Shown: positions 34,548 through 44,203, counted from the stretch's first letter. The stretch is 64,000 bases of DNA from CALESS01 sp041741455 (GCA_041741455.1 JBGSJZ010000099.1:153372-217371), one strand, 5' to 3'. Made by a program: numbers and translations. Notes: generated by a model from the letters alone, not told the origin.

Positions 34548-36210
34548 GTTTTTCTTTCAAATTGTTTGCATTTTGGTCATGTTAAGTGTGGTTGCTGGCT
34601 GCCAACCGGTGCAGATAACTACCACTCTGGTTGTCCCTGTAGAAACATCAGCAGCATTTCCCAGCCAAACGCCTTTTCAACCGCAGCCACCGACGCTTCA
34701 GGCGATAACCCCAACCCCAACCCCGCACCTCATCAGATTACTTGGCTTTCAAGAGGGTGTGCCAGAGAAGCTACGACAACAAATCAGTCTTGTTGATGAT
34801 ACCGCATGGGCTGAAAAGGTTGAAACCTCAGATTTTATCCTTTCACCCTTGTCCGAACAGATTGAAGGCAGCGCAACCTGGGTGTATGCACTGGTTGCTC
34901 CATTTGACACCATCCAGGATGAAATCAGCAGTGAGGCTTTGACCGCTCTCTGGCATGGCGAAACAAGCAGTGGTTGGGAAAACGTGCAGTTGTACTTGAG
35001 TAAACCTACCCATGCGATGCTGGAGAGTTTGTGGGGACCAGGCAACGAAACCTTCTTGCGGATAGCCAGCGATTTCGAAGATCTTATCAGCCAGACGTGG
35101 GCGAATCAACCCAGTCTGGCGATCGTCCCCTTTGAGGAATTAGATCCGCGCTGGAAGGTACTGCGGATTGATGGCCTGTCCCCTTTGCAAAAGACCTTTG
35201 CTGCCAACAATTACTTTCTTACCTCTTATTTTTCCTGGATCGGTCAAGATCCGGGTGAGCTACCGGAGCTGCCAGTGACTAACCGGATCGAGGATAAGCT
35301 GACCGTGATTACGATGACCGGAGTGACCGCCCTGGTCCGGGCTACTGGTTTCATGATGGATAAATATGGCGTGACTTTTCCGGGAGAAGATATCCAGGGG
35401 TGGATGAAGGAAGCAGATTTCACCCATGTCAGTAATGAGGTCTCGTTTGATCCAACCTGCCCGGCCCAGGATCCCAATCAGCAAGGGTTACGGTTTTGCA
35501 GCCGGCCGGAATATATTGAGTTATTGGAATTTGTGGGTGTGGATATTGTTGAATTGACTGGAAACCACCTGATGGATTTTCGACCGGAAAGCCTGCCTTA
35601 CACTATGGAATTATATCGTCAGAGGGGCTGGACCACGTTTGGCGGTGGAGAAAATATCGAGGTGGCTAGCCAGCCAGGTTTTATCGAACATAATGGAAAT
35701 CGATTTGCCCTGCTAGGCTGCAATCCGGCTGGCCCGGGTGGGGATTGGGCGGGTCCGGGAAATCCAGGCACCCAACCCTGTGATTGGGATGCCTTTCGCC
35801 AACAGATTCGGGAGTTGACAGATCAGGGCTACCTGGTAATCACTACCTTGCAATACGCAGAGTCTTATTCTGCTACACCAGGCCCACAGCAGGTAGCGGA
35901 TTTCCGTTCATTATCTGAAGCTGGAGCGGTCATCGTCAGTGGTTCCCAGGCCCACTTTCCCCAGGGATTTGAATTCTTGAATGGGAAGTTGATTCACTAT
36001 GGACTGGGGAATCTGTTTTTTGACCAGATGGATTACCCGGTGGTCGGCACCCGGCGTGAGTTTTTAGATCGCCATATTTTTTATGATGGCAGGCATATCA
36101 GCACCGAATTATTAACGGCATTACTGGAGAATTATGCCAGACCGCGTCCAATGACGGCTGAAGAACGCCAGGTGTTCCTACAAGATATATTTTCGGCCAG
36201 TGGCTGGTAG
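34531..36210 (+). CDS. CapA-like lipoprotein, copy 2
   Basis: A 559-residue paralogue of the preceding protein with the same layout: lipobox VAGC, Thr/Pro linker, a binding-protein-like lobe (LTALWHGETSSGW recalls PstS-type proteins), and a CapA domain with VSNEVSF, LTGNHLMDFR and SGSQAHFPQ. Both copies end in nearly the same RPRPMTA.ER block. The tandem, translationally overlapping arrangement points to an old duplication kept as a pair, perhaps a heterodimer or two related substrates at the outer face of the membrane. Confidence 0.82.
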   Translation: MLVSGKFFFQIVCILVMLSVVAGCQPVQITTTLVVPVETSAAFPSQTPFQPQPPTLQAITPTPTPHLIRLLGFQEGVPEKLRQQISLVDDTAWAEKVETSDFILSPLSEQIEGSATWVYALVAPFDTIQDEISSEALTALWHGETSSGWENVQLYLSKPTHAMLESLWGPGNETFLRIASDFEDLISQTWANQPSLAIVPFEELDPRWKVLRIDGLSPLQKTFAANNYFLTSYFSWIGQDPGELPELPVTNRIEDKLTVITMTGVTALVRATGFMMDKYGVTFPGEDIQGWMKEADFTHVSNEVSFDPTCPAQDPNQQGLRFCSRPEYIELLEFVGVDIVELTGNHLMDFRPESLPYTMELYRQRGWTTFGGGENIEVASQPGFIEHNGNRFALLGCNPAGPGGDWAGPGNPGTQPCDWDAFRQQIRELTDQGYLVITTLQYAESYSATPGPQQVADFRSLSEAGAVIVSGSQAHFPQGFEFLNGKLIHYGLGNLFFDQMDYPVVGTRREFLDRHIFYDGRHISTELLTALLENYARPRPMTAEERQVFLQDIFSASGW

Positions 36211-36230
36211 AATTGATTTGAGGTGAAAAA

Positions 36231-36869
36231 ATGACCAAGATTTTTGATATTTCGTTAACCATTCATCCCGGAATGGTTGTCTGGCCGGGTGATCCAGCGG
36301 TTCAGATGCATCGATTGACCAAAATTGAGGATGGTGATAATTGCAATGTGACATTCCTTGCCACGGCTGTCCATGCCGGTACCCATGTGGATGCTCCATA
36401 TCATTTTTTGGCGGATGGTACGACCATTGAAACCCTTCCACTGGATGTGTTGGTAGGCCCTGTCCAGGTCATTCAAATCCCAGACCAGGTGGATTTGATT
36501 GATCGGAAGGCGCTGGACCAGATCGTGTTCGTCCCTGGTATCCCCCGCTTGCTCTTTAAGACCCGCAATGTGCACATCCGGGCTGCCGGGGATCATGAGT
36601 TTGACACAACTTTTGTTGGAATCAGTGCAGATGCGGCTGAGTTGCTGGTGGAAATGGGCATCCGGCTGGTGGGAGTTGATTATCTTTCTGTAGCACCGTT
36701 TAATAACAGCCGTCCGCCCCACGAAATTTTCTTGGGTGCTAAAGTTGTATTGCTGGAAGGGATCAATCTGGATGCAGTCGAGCCCGGTGTGTATACACTG
36801 TATTGTCTGCCGTTGAAACTCGCCGGAAGCGATGGAGCGCCGGCTCGCACCATTCTGGTGCAGGATTAG
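36231..36869 (+). CDS. cyclase family hydrolase (kynurenine-formamidase-like)
   Basis: A 212-residue metal-dependent hydrolase of the cyclase/KynB superfamily. The signature HAGTHVDAPYHF supplies the metal ligands, and the VGVDYLSV and PHEIFLGAKVVLLEG segments are typical. The family includes N-formylkynurenine formamidase, isatin hydrolase and polyketide cyclase-like enzymes. No tryptophan-degradation genes lie nearby, so the substrate is open. It starts 20 bases after the CapA-like pair and overlaps the converging fabL gene by 4 bases at its end. Confidence 0.85.
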   Translation: MTKIFDISLTIHPGMVVWPGDPAVQMHRLTKIEDGDNCNVTFLATAVHAGTHVDAPYHFLADGTTIETLPLDVLVGPVQVIQIPDQVDLIDRKALDQIVFVPGIPRLLFKTRNVHIRAAGDHEFDTTFVGISADAAELLVEMGIRLVGVDYLSVAPFNNSRPPHEIFLGAKVVLLEGINLDAVEPGVYTLYCLPLKLAGSDGAPARTILVQD

Positions 36870-37645
36870 CCGGGTGTAATTAGAGTGTAACCACCATCCA
36901 CAATAATCACCTGACCGCAGATCATGGCAGCATCCGGTGAACAAAGAAATGCAACAACTCCTGCCACATCGTCTGGCGTCACCAGTCGGCCTGCAGGAGT
37001 GTTTTTAATCGCATTCGGGATCGTTTCCGCCTGGCTGAGCGAGGCGAAATGTTGGAGCGCATCAGTCAGAACCAGGCCGGGAGAAACTGCATTTACCCGA
37101 ATGTGATGTGGACCCAGTTCGACTGCAAGGTAACGGGTCAAGGATTCCAGGGCAGCTTTGCTGGCGCCAACGGCGATGTAATCCGGCAGGACCCGTTGGG
37201 AACCAGGGCTGGAGATGGCAACAATCTGCCCGCCGTTGCGGCCAGCCATCAGCGGAAATGCCCGTTGAGTTGCAAACAGGAAAGCCCGAGCGTTAACATT
37301 CATCGTCCAATCCCAGCCGGTTTGTTTTTGCTGCATCCCTGGGCGGTTGAAACCCGAGGCTGCGTTGCTGATAAAAATGTCCAATCCGCCAAAAACATCC
37401 TGAACTTGGTTGAAAAGATTGTCGATATCCTCCAACTTGGAGATATTGGCATGGACAACCAATACTTTGCGCCCCAGGCAGCGGATGGTAGCTGCTATCT
37501 CTTCGGCCGGGGCTAGATTTCGGACATAGGTAATGATAATATCGGCCCCATCCCGGGCCAGGCGCAAGGCGATAGCTCGGCCGATACCGCGACCGGAACC
37601 GGTGATCAGGGCGATTTTTCCTGCGAGTGGGAGTGCATCAGTCAT
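36866..37645 (-). CDS. fabL: enoyl-ACP reductase FabL-type (short-chain dehydrogenase)
   Basis: A 259-residue SDR enzyme with the cofactor motif GSGRGIGRA near residue 16. The catalytic stretch is the special feature: Ser in SSPGSQ, then a Tyr followed six residues later by Lys (YIAVGASK) instead of the usual Tyr-x3-Lys. The downstream block ALESLTRYLAVELGP and the C-terminal GQVIIVDGG also match Bacillus FabL. FabL is the NADPH-dependent, triclosan-tolerant enoyl-ACP reductase that completes each fatty-acid elongation cycle. It is read with the DUF309 gene on the same strand (13-base gap). Confidence 0.8.
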   Translation of the reverse strand: MTDALPLAGKIALITGSGRGIGRAIALRLARDGADIIITYVRNLAPAEEIAATIRCLGRKVLVVHANISKLEDIDNLFNQVQDVFGGLDIFISNAASGFNRPGMQQKQTGWDWTMNVNARAFLFATQRAFPLMAGRNGGQIVAISSPGSQRVLPDYIAVGASKAALESLTRYLAVELGPHHIRVNAVSPGLVLTDALQHFASLSQAETIPNAIKNTPAGRLVTPDDVAGVVAFLCSPDAAMICGQVIIVDGGYTLITPG

Positions 37646-37658
37646 GGGGATCTCCGTT

Positions 37659-38087
37659 TTAAATCAAAGTAAACGAAATTGTAAAAAACAGGCTTTCCAG
37701 GACCGGTCTGGATGGGCTGGGCAACGAACGGATCAGGGCAGCATCAATCTTTATGGTAAGAGTGAATATTTTTTCCACATTTACTCCCTGGCAGATGGGT
37801 AGAAAGGGCGCAAGCCAGCCCAGGGCGCGTTGAAAAAGTTTGTGGGCGCCATTGTAATTTCCGCGTTGTATATGGTAAAACCCCACCCCAACTTGAAGGA
37901 TGCCGCGATAGAGTTCACGGATCGGGTCTGGTTCTCCGCGCCAGGCCTCTTCCAGGAATTCATGCGCCTGAAAGTAATCTCCCGCGTTAAATAATTCCAA
38001 GCCGCGGACCACCAAGTGGGGTAATGGCCGCAAACAGGCACAATCTGAAATGCCGCTAGCTGGGATCTTGCTGATTTCATCATTCAT
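37659..38087 (-). CDS. DUF309 domain protein
   Basis: A 142-residue protein whose core, GDYFQAHEFLEEAWRGEP followed by a helix with YRGILQVGVGFYHIQRGN, matches the DUF309 family: small all-helical proteins with a conserved His-Glu...Glu-x-x-Trp set, function unknown. ATG 38087 puts the conserved core at a normal distance; the upstream in-frame ATG at 38144 adds an unrelated hydrophobic stretch. Cotranscribed with fabL. Confidence 0.75.
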   Translation of the reverse strand: MNDEISKIPASGISDCACLRPLPHLVVRGLELFNAGDYFQAHEFLEEAWRGEPDPIRELYRGILQVGVGFYHIQRGNYNGAHKLFQRALGWLAPFLPICQGVNVEKIFTLTIKIDAALIRSLPSPSRPVLESLFFTISFTLI

Positions 38088-38241
38088 GATGAGATAGATT
38101 ATAAAAGATGGAGGACTCTCCGGCAAGAATAGCCTGATAATCACTTTTCGGATAGCAAAAGAGTGATAGGATAGGATGAAAGATCAAGGAATCTTTGGAT
38201 AAACATTAACGATGGGAAAATTGTTTTAAGCCGAGGGACAA

Positions 38242-39588
38242 ATGATTGAACTGCCTGAAGATCAAATTGTACCGCTTTCCATGGAGCACAATTTCTGGAC
38301 CTGGTCAGCCCAGTCGAAGGTTTGTCCGATTCCGATTGAACGGGCGGAGGGAGTGTATTTTTGGGAGCCGAGTGGCAAGTGTTACCTGGATATGAACTCA
38401 ATGGTGATGTGCGTTAACATCGGTCACGGCGACCGACGGGTTATTGAAGCAATGGTCGAACAAGCCAGGTCACTGCCTTTTGCCGGGCCAGGATTTGCAA
38501 CCCGACCGCGGGCGGTCCTTGGAAAATTACTGGAAGAGATTACTCCACCTGGTTTGACCAAATTCCTGTACACCCTGGGTGGAGCGGATGCCAACGAAAA
38601 CGCCATTAAACTGGCGCGCGCCTATACCGGAAAGCACAAGATCTTAACCCGCTACCGATCCTATCATGGAGCCACCTATGGTGCAATTGCTGCAACCGGG
38701 GATCCGCGTCGGCTGGCCTGGGAGCCAGATGTGATGCCGGGCGTGGTGCATTTCCTTGATCCATACCGCTATCGCTCCACTTTTCATCGAATCCAGCCAG
38801 AGATCAGCGACGAGGAATTCACGCGGGATTATCTGAACCACCTGGAAGAAATTATTCAATTTGAAGGCCCACAGACCATCGCTGCCGTAATGCTTGAAAC
38901 GGTAACAGGCACGAATGGCATCATAATCCCACCAGATGGATACCTGCCAGGCGTACGGGCGCTGTGCGATCAGTATAAAATTTTACTGATCTGTGACGAG
39001 GTGATGAGCGGATTTGGTCGAACCGGGCGATGGTTTGCGGTCGATCACTGGGGAGTGAAACCGGACATTATGACGATGGCCAAGGGTCTGACTTCCGGTT
39101 ACGCCCCTCTAGGTGTAGTAGCGATGACCCAGGCTGTCGCAGACACATTCAAAGAGAAAGTATTCGAAGGTGGATTGACTAATAACGGTCATCCGATCTC
39201 GCTGGCAGCGGCGATTGCCGTGATCGAAGTCATGAAGGCTGACCGATTGGTGGAGCGAGCGGCGGAAACCGGAAAAGTGATGGCTGATATGTTGGCTGAG
39301 ATTCAAGACCGACACCCCTCGGTCGGAACGGTACGCTCAATCGGCTTGTTTGGTATCATTGAACTGGTGCGGGACCGGAAAACCAAAGAACCGATGGCTC
39401 CTTATGGTGGAACTTGTCCGGAGATGATGGCATTCAAGAAATACATGCTGGAGCATGGTGTGTTCCTGTACACTCACTGGCATACCGTTTTACTGATTCC
39501 ACCCTTGATCATCACAGCGGATCAACTGGCGGAAGCATTTAACGTTCTTGAAGCTGGGCTGGCTATAACCGACGCTGTGGCAAAATAA
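38242..39588 (+). CDS. class III PLP aminotransferase
   Basis: A 448-residue fold-type-I, subgroup-II aminotransferase. Motifs: LGGADANENAIKLAR for cofactor-phosphate binding, RYRSYHGATYG, the Asp-containing LLICDEVMSGFGRTG, and the Schiff-base lysine in TMAKGLTSGYAPLG. The family includes omega-amino-acid, taurine- and beta-alanine-pyruvate aminotransferases. The N-terminal HNFWTWSAQ start resembles taurine/beta-alanine members, but the substrate cannot be fixed. It is divergent from the DUF309/fabL pair. Confidence 0.85.
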   Translation: MIELPEDQIVPLSMEHNFWTWSAQSKVCPIPIERAEGVYFWEPSGKCYLDMNSMVMCVNIGHGDRRVIEAMVEQARSLPFAGPGFATRPRAVLGKLLEEITPPGLTKFLYTLGGADANENAIKLARAYTGKHKILTRYRSYHGATYGAIAATGDPRRLAWEPDVMPGVVHFLDPYRYRSTFHRIQPEISDEEFTRDYLNHLEEIIQFEGPQTIAAVMLETVTGTNGIIIPPDGYLPGVRALCDQYKILLICDEVMSGFGRTGRWFAVDHWGVKPDIMTMAKGLTSGYAPLGVVAMTQAVADTFKEKVFEGGLTNNGHPISLAAAIAVIEVMKADRLVERAAETGKVMADMLAEIQDRHPSVGTVRSIGLFGIIELVRDRKTKEPMAPYGGTCPEMMAFKKYMLEHGVFLYTHWHTVLLIPPLIITADQLAEAFNVLEAGLAITDAVAK

Positions 39589-39651
39589 GGTGTAACTTTT
39601 AACATCCAGATGCATCCAAGAAGATGCAAAAGCCTTATGAAGGAGAACCTA

Positions 39652-40620
39652 ATGGAATTTAAGTTCAATCCAGTGCAATCCAGCAACGAATCCAACCCGG
39701 AAGAGCAAGTAAAGATACTGGTGATCGGCTCCGGCCCAGCCGGGTTGTCTGCAGCTTTGTATGCCGCCCGGGCAGAATTAGCGCCTGTAGTGTTGACTGG
39801 GATGGAATTGGGAGGACAGGCTGCCCTGACCCATACGATTGAGAATTACCCGGGTTTCCCGGACGGTGTGGGAGGAAGCGAACTAGGAGAATTGTTTCAA
39901 AAGCAAGCTGAACGATTTGGGGCACGGATTGAATTTGAAACCGCGAATTCGGTGAATTTAAATCAACAACCTTACAAGGTTGTTACCGATAACAAAGTGT
40001 ACCTGGCTGACACATTGATTATTTCGACTGGCGCTAGCCCTTATCATTTGAACATACCCGGAGAACGAGAATTGACGGGCAAGGGTGTTTCCTACTGTGC
40101 AACCTGTGACGGATGGTTCTTCAAGGGGAAAAAGGTGGTGGTTGTTGGCGGTGGGGATAGTGCCTTGGAAGAAGCGATCTTCCTGACGCGGTTTGCCTCC
40201 TCAGTGAATATTGTCCACCGGCGCAACGAACTGCGCGCCGGAGCCATCCTGCAACGGAGAGCCATGGAAAATCCGAAGATTTCCTTCATCTGGAACAGCG
40301 TCGTTACCGAGGTGCTTGGTGACAAGGCCGTGAAAGAAGTCCGGCTGAAAAATGTGCAGACAGGGGAGGAATCACTTTTCCAAACAGATGGCGTGTTCAT
40401 CTTCATTGGGCACAAGCCCAATACTGAACTCTTCCAGGGGCAAATTGTAATGGATGCACAAGGATACATCCAGACGGATCTATTGATGCAAACATCTGTT
40501 GAGGGTGTCTTTGCTGCTGGTGAAGCGGCAGATCCGCATTTCCGGCAGGTGATTACCTCGGCTGGAATGGGCGCAGCAGCAGCCATCCAGGCTACTCATT
40601 ATTTGGAAAATAAAAGCTAA
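39652..40620 (+). CDS. trxB: thioredoxin-disulfide reductase-like flavoprotein
   Basis: A 322-residue FAD/NADPH oxidoreductase that would transfer electrons from NADPH to thioredoxin. The FAD motif is GSGPAGLSAALYAAR, the redox pair is in SYCATCDGWFF, the NADPH motif is VVGGGDSALEEA, and the second FAD motif is EGVFAAGEAADP. ATG 39652 has AAGGAG at 39640-39645; the frame extends to 39610 without support. The ~20 residues before the fold are an unusual acidic/Asn-rich lead. It ends at a strong terminator. Confidence 0.9.
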   Translation: MEFKFNPVQSSNESNPEEQVKILVIGSGPAGLSAALYAARAELAPVVLTGMELGGQAALTHTIENYPGFPDGVGGSELGELFQKQAERFGARIEFETANSVNLNQQPYKVVTDNKVYLADTLIISTGASPYHLNIPGERELTGKGVSYCATCDGWFFKGKKVVVVGGGDSALEEAIFLTRFASSVNIVHRRNELRAGAILQRRAMENPKISFIWNSVVTEVLGDKAVKEVRLKNVQTGEESLFQTDGVFIFIGHKPNTELFQGQIVMDAQGYIQTDLLMQTSVEGVFAAGEAADPHFRQVITSAGMGAAAAIQATHYLENKS

Positions 40621-40640
40621 TTTCAACAGACACGAATCAA

Positions 40641-40673
40641 AAAGCCGGGCGAAAAAATCCGCCCGGCTTTTTG
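40641..40673. terminator. bidirectional rho-independent terminator
   Basis: AAAGCCGGGC pairs perfectly with GCCCGGCTTT around a 10-base A-rich loop, with A and T tracts on the two sides. It separates trxB (plus strand) from the converging LysM gene (minus strand). Confidence 0.92.
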
Positions 40674-40679
40674 ATGATT

Positions 40680-41828
40680 TTAGGGATTAGGGGACCACCA
40701 GATAAAATCCCGAAAAGTGCTGACAGAACCAGCCGGGATCCAGATCGGATCTCCGTCAGTGGTTGTGCCGGTCTGGCGGACGGTCAAAACGCTCCAGCGT
40801 AAAATGTGGGGGATGGTATCGAATGGCCGCAAGTCGGCAGACAGGACCAAGCGGGTTTCGGTGACGTATTCCACGGTCAGGCGGGTGCCACCATCCGTGA
40901 CATCCAGAACAGTGACCGCGTAGGCTTCGTTTGAGCGCAGGGTATCCACGGCTGCCCATTGGAGGGTGACCACATCATTGGGATCCGTGAAGACCGCACC
41001 ATCTGCTGGAAGCAGCAGGGGTGGAGCGCCGTAAGGTGGCGGGGTGGTGGCTGTGGGGGTTGGTCCTGCAGTTGGGCGTCGTTCGCACAACGGGATGATC
41101 AAGATTTGTCCCAGGAAAACGGTATCGCCACTCAGTCCGTTGTAGTCGCGAATGGCCTCTGCCGGCACGTTATAGGTGAGAGATATCCCACTCAGTGTTT
41201 GGCCAGAGACAACTTCGTGATTGACTTTCTGGCAGGAAGATTCAGTCGCCTGGGCGGCACTGAGGGTGGATGTAGCCAGGGGGGCAGCCGTCGGTGTGGG
41301 TTGGGGAATGAGCAGGACTTTTCCCGGAGTTAAGCTGCAGGCTGCATCCAAGCCATTCGTCAGGACGATCGTGTTTACCGATATATCAAATAAACCCGCG
41401 ATAGCCGCACACGAATCACCCGCTTGAATGGTGTATTCGATGGGTGGTAAAGGTGTGGCGGTTGCAGTCTGAGTTGGACTGACGGTAATGGTTGGTGTTC
41501 TGGTGGCTGTGGCTGTGATTGTTGGGGTTGGCGTAGCGGTCACGTTGACCACTTCCATACCGGCCGGTTTTAAAATCGAATTGGCCACACCCGGTATCAG
41601 CAGAACAATTGCAGCGCCAATCAGGATCAATAACAACAACATGCCAAGGAATAATGGCAAGCTGAGGGTAATTTCCGGCATGCGGGGTCCCTGGATGGGT
41701 TTGGCAGGCACGGTTGGTGTAGCGGGTGCAATCTTAGCACCGCACACCAGGCAGCGGGTTGCATCCTCGCTGAGGCGAGTTCCGCATTCAGGACAAGTTT
41801 TTGTAGGGTTAGTGGGTTCTGGGCTCAT
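40680..41828 (-). CDS. zinc-ribbon, membrane-anchored LysM protein
   Basis: A 382-residue protein with a cytosolic N-terminal zinc ribbon (CPECG at about 13-17, CLVCG at about 27-31), a single membrane helix (about 58-80) and an exported part. After a Thr/Pro-rich linker come two LysM modules (YTIQAGDSCAAIAGLFDIS and the one starting VVSGQTLSGISLTY), another linker and an Ig-like domain of about 120 residues. LysM modules bind peptidoglycan, so it may tie the wall to a cytosolic partner through the ribbon. Function unknown beyond that. Confidence 0.8.
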   Translation of the reverse strand: MSPEPTNPTKTCPECGTRLSEDATRCLVCGAKIAPATPTVPAKPIQGPRMPEITLSLPLFLGMLLLLILIGAAIVLLIPGVANSILKPAGMEVVNVTATPTPTITATATRTPTITVSPTQTATATPLPPIEYTIQAGDSCAAIAGLFDISVNTIVLTNGLDAACSLTPGKVLLIPQPTPTAAPLATSTLSAAQATESSCQKVNHEVVSGQTLSGISLTYNVPAEAIRDYNGLSGDTVFLGQILIIPLCERRPTAGPTPTATTPPPYGAPPLLLPADGAVFTDPNDVVTLQWAAVDTLRSNEAYAVTVLDVTDGGTRLTVEYVTETRLVLSADLRPFDTIPHILRWSVLTVRQTGTTTDGDPIWIPAGSVSTFRDFIWWSPNP

Positions 41829-41955
41829 AGATTCTTAAACCTGGGGTCTTTCCCCGGACGCTGAATTATACCATACCCCAATTTGCGGTTTCTGAGAAGG
41901 GTAGGGCGTGGGTCGGTCATGGAAGAAATCCTTTGCAAGGATAATTGGATATGAT

Positions 41956-43137
41956 ATGCTGATGAATATGCAACCATTCAGTTTATATCTCCACATCCCT
42001 TTTTGTCAAAAGCGATGTACTTATTGTGATTTTAACACGTTTGCCGGGTTCCAACACCTGATCCCGAACTATGTCACTGCCCTCCGCCGAGAAATTCGGT
42101 TGTTAGTAGCTTCTACCGATGAACGGATCCCGGTGCATACGATTTTCTTTGGCGGCGGAACGCCATCCCTCTTATCCATGGAGCAATTCCAGGCAATCCT
42201 GAATGATATTCAAATAGGATTTGAGGTGCTGGAGGGAGCAGAGATCAGCCTGGAGGCAAACCCGGGAACAGTGACCTTGATAAACCTGGCGGAGTTGCGT
42301 TTGATCGGATTCAATCGGATAAGTTTTGGGGTGCAGTCATTTCATCCACAGGATCTATCCCTGATGGGACGGATTCATAACGCAGAGGAAGCCATTCATG
42401 CCATCACCTGGGCGCGCCAGGTTGGATTTGACAACTTGAGCCTGGATTTAATTTTTGGCCTTCCAGGGCAGACACTGGCCCGCTGGCAACAAACCCTTAT
42501 GATCGCATTAGGACTGAAGCCTGAACATATTTCGCTTTATTCTTTAACCGTGGAGGAGCAAACGCCGCTGTTCCAGTGGGTCAAGCGCGGTTTGGTGGAG
42601 GAAATCGTAGATGACCTGGCAGCTGAAATGTATGAATGGGCGGGAGACCAGTTGGAACAGGCCAATTTCACCCAGTATGAGATTTCCAACTGGGCACTAC
42701 CCGGAAGGGAGTGTAAGCATAATCTGCAATACTGGAAGATGCAGCCATATCTTGGGATCGGCGCAGGGGCGCACGGCTATCTGCGGGGTCAGCGCATGGC
42801 CAACACAGGCTGGATTGGTGATTACATCCAAAGGATGGATAGAACGGACCAGTTCAAGTTTCCTTTCAGCCCGGCAAATGAAACCCATATATCCCTTGAA
42901 CGGGAAGATGAAATGGGTGAATTTATGATGGTCGGATTGCGGCTTGTGCAGGATGGTGTTTCTGAAAAGGAGTTCAACCAACGATTTGGACAGTCTCTCC
43001 ACGAAGTTTTTGGCGAGAAAATCAGAAAACTGGAACAGCGAAAATTACTTGAACGAAATCAGAATGACCCGGATCGCATCCGATTGACCCATTATGGGCG
43101 ATTGTTGGGAAATCAAGTGTTTATAGAATTCGTATAG
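41956..43137 (+). CDS. hemW: radical SAM heme chaperone HemW
   Basis: A radical-SAM protein of about 393 residues, formerly annotated as anaerobic coproporphyrinogen III oxidase. The cluster motif CQKRCTYCDF follows LYLHIPF, the usual HemW start. FFGGGTPSLL, SLEANPG, RISFGVQSF and a LDLIFGLPGQ block follow, with a C-terminal HemW domain. The cysteine spacing CxxxCxxC plus the adjacent CDF pattern matches HemW, which inserts heme into respiratory proteins. Three ATGs lie close together; I use 41956. The upstream GTG at 41908 is unlikely. Confidence 0.88.
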   Translation: MLMNMQPFSLYLHIPFCQKRCTYCDFNTFAGFQHLIPNYVTALRREIRLLVASTDERIPVHTIFFGGGTPSLLSMEQFQAILNDIQIGFEVLEGAEISLEANPGTVTLINLAELRLIGFNRISFGVQSFHPQDLSLMGRIHNAEEAIHAITWARQVGFDNLSLDLIFGLPGQTLARWQQTLMIALGLKPEHISLYSLTVEEQTPLFQWVKRGLVEEIVDDLAAEMYEWAGDQLEQANFTQYEISNWALPGRECKHNLQYWKMQPYLGIGAGAHGYLRGQRMANTGWIGDYIQRMDRTDQFKFPFSPANETHISLEREDEMGEFMMVGLRLVQDGVSEKEFNQRFGQSLHEVFGEKIRKLEQRKLLERNQNDPDRIRLTHYGRLLGNQVFIEFV

Positions 43138-43162
43138 TCGATCACAGGAGAATTTTTCTGTC

Positions 43163-44203
43163 TCAAGTGACAATCACCAAAGTCCCATAACCGCGGGTCT
43201 CCCAGGCGCCCGGTTCGGGGGCTGGGTTCGTCCAGCGATAAACCCAGAGAGCTTCTTTTGGTTTCATGTTGATGCAGCCATGGCTCATGGGAATGCCATA
43301 ATTCTGGTGCCAGTAGGTGCCATGAAAAGCCACCCCGGTTTGCGGTTCGAAGAACGAGGTCCAGGGGACACCAGGCAGTTCATAGGCTTCCGGATCACTG
43401 GTCAGGTGACCATCCCCCATATGCTTGGAGGGTAATTTTGATTGTACATGGAAGCGGCCAGTGGGGGTATTCGTAGGAATCCTTCCCGGCTGTGGGTTGC
43501 GGTCGGGTACACCGCTGGAAATCTTTGACTCAAAAACAACCTGATCATCTTCATAGGCGGTTAGATACTGGCGAGCCAAAGAAATCTCAATTCGCTTTTT
43601 CTCGGGGAGTACGTCGATTGAAAGCGGGGCGTATTCTTCGGTTGGGATTGGACGGAGGTGGGTGGCAGGAACGTGATATTCAACAGCTAATAATTCATCG
43701 CGCAATTTATACCAGGCTTCACCATCCGGGCCTTCATCAATTCCTGTAATCCACTGCAATGACTCGTAATACAAGCGGTAAACCGGTTGCCAGCCAGTAT
43801 AACGGTTGTAGCGCAAGGCCTGGCTGAGCGGAACGGTTACCTCTGCAAGCTGCCCTTTCTCTGGGAGTGTGGAAAGGGTGGGATTGAGGAATATCTGGAC
43901 GCGTTGGATACGGGCGCTGTGGATGTAGCCACCCCAGACCCGATACCAGAGTGGATTGTAGCCAGGTCCTTTTTCACTCACAACTTCTTCGTAGATATTG
44001 ACGATTTCATCCCGGTATCGTTGGAACAGGATTTGGCTTTTATCCCAGGGTTCTTTGTAAACAGAGACGGAATAGATGGCAATCCGACCCAGCAGGCCAT
44101 AATCGGTTTCCTGGTTTGCACCAAAAAACGGCCGAAAGGCCATGCTCGTCAGGCTGAAGCCAGCCAATTTGAGGAAATCGCGCCGCGAGAGTCGGGTGGA
44201 CAA
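43163..44203 (-). CDS. Tat-exported L,D-transpeptidase (YkuD family)
   Basis: A 346-residue protein with a twin-arginine signal (LSRRDFLKLAGFSLTSMAF) and a C-terminal YkuD catalytic domain: HGTYWHQNYGIPMSHGCINM with the nucleophilic Cys. Such enzymes make 3-3 crosslinks in peptidoglycan or attach proteins to it. The region between (about 35-200) has tandem SH3-like, beta-rich segments that could bind wall. Tat export of an L,D-transpeptidase is less common than Sec export and fits a protein that folds before export. Confidence 0.88.
   Translation of the reverse strand: MSTRLSRRDFLKLAGFSLTSMAFRPFFGANQETDYGLLGRIAIYSVSVYKEPWDKSQILFQRYRDEIVNIYEEVVSEKGPGYNPLWYRVWGGYIHSARIQRVQIFLNPTLSTLPEKGQLAEVTVPLSQALRYNRYTGWQPVYRLYYESLQWITGIDEGPDGEAWYKLRDELLAVEYHVPATHLRPIPTEEYAPLSIDVLPEKKRIEISLARQYLTAYEDDQVVFESKISSGVPDRNPQPGRIPTNTPTGRFHVQSKLPSKHMGDGHLTSDPEAYELPGVPWTSFFEPQTGVAFHGTYWHQNYGIPMSHGCINMKPKEALWVYRWTNPAPEPGAWETRGYGTLVIVT

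Noticed and set aside
41440..41545. Apparent tandem repeat in DNA
   Set aside because: It is the Thr/Pro-rich linker of the LysM protein, low-complexity coding sequence.
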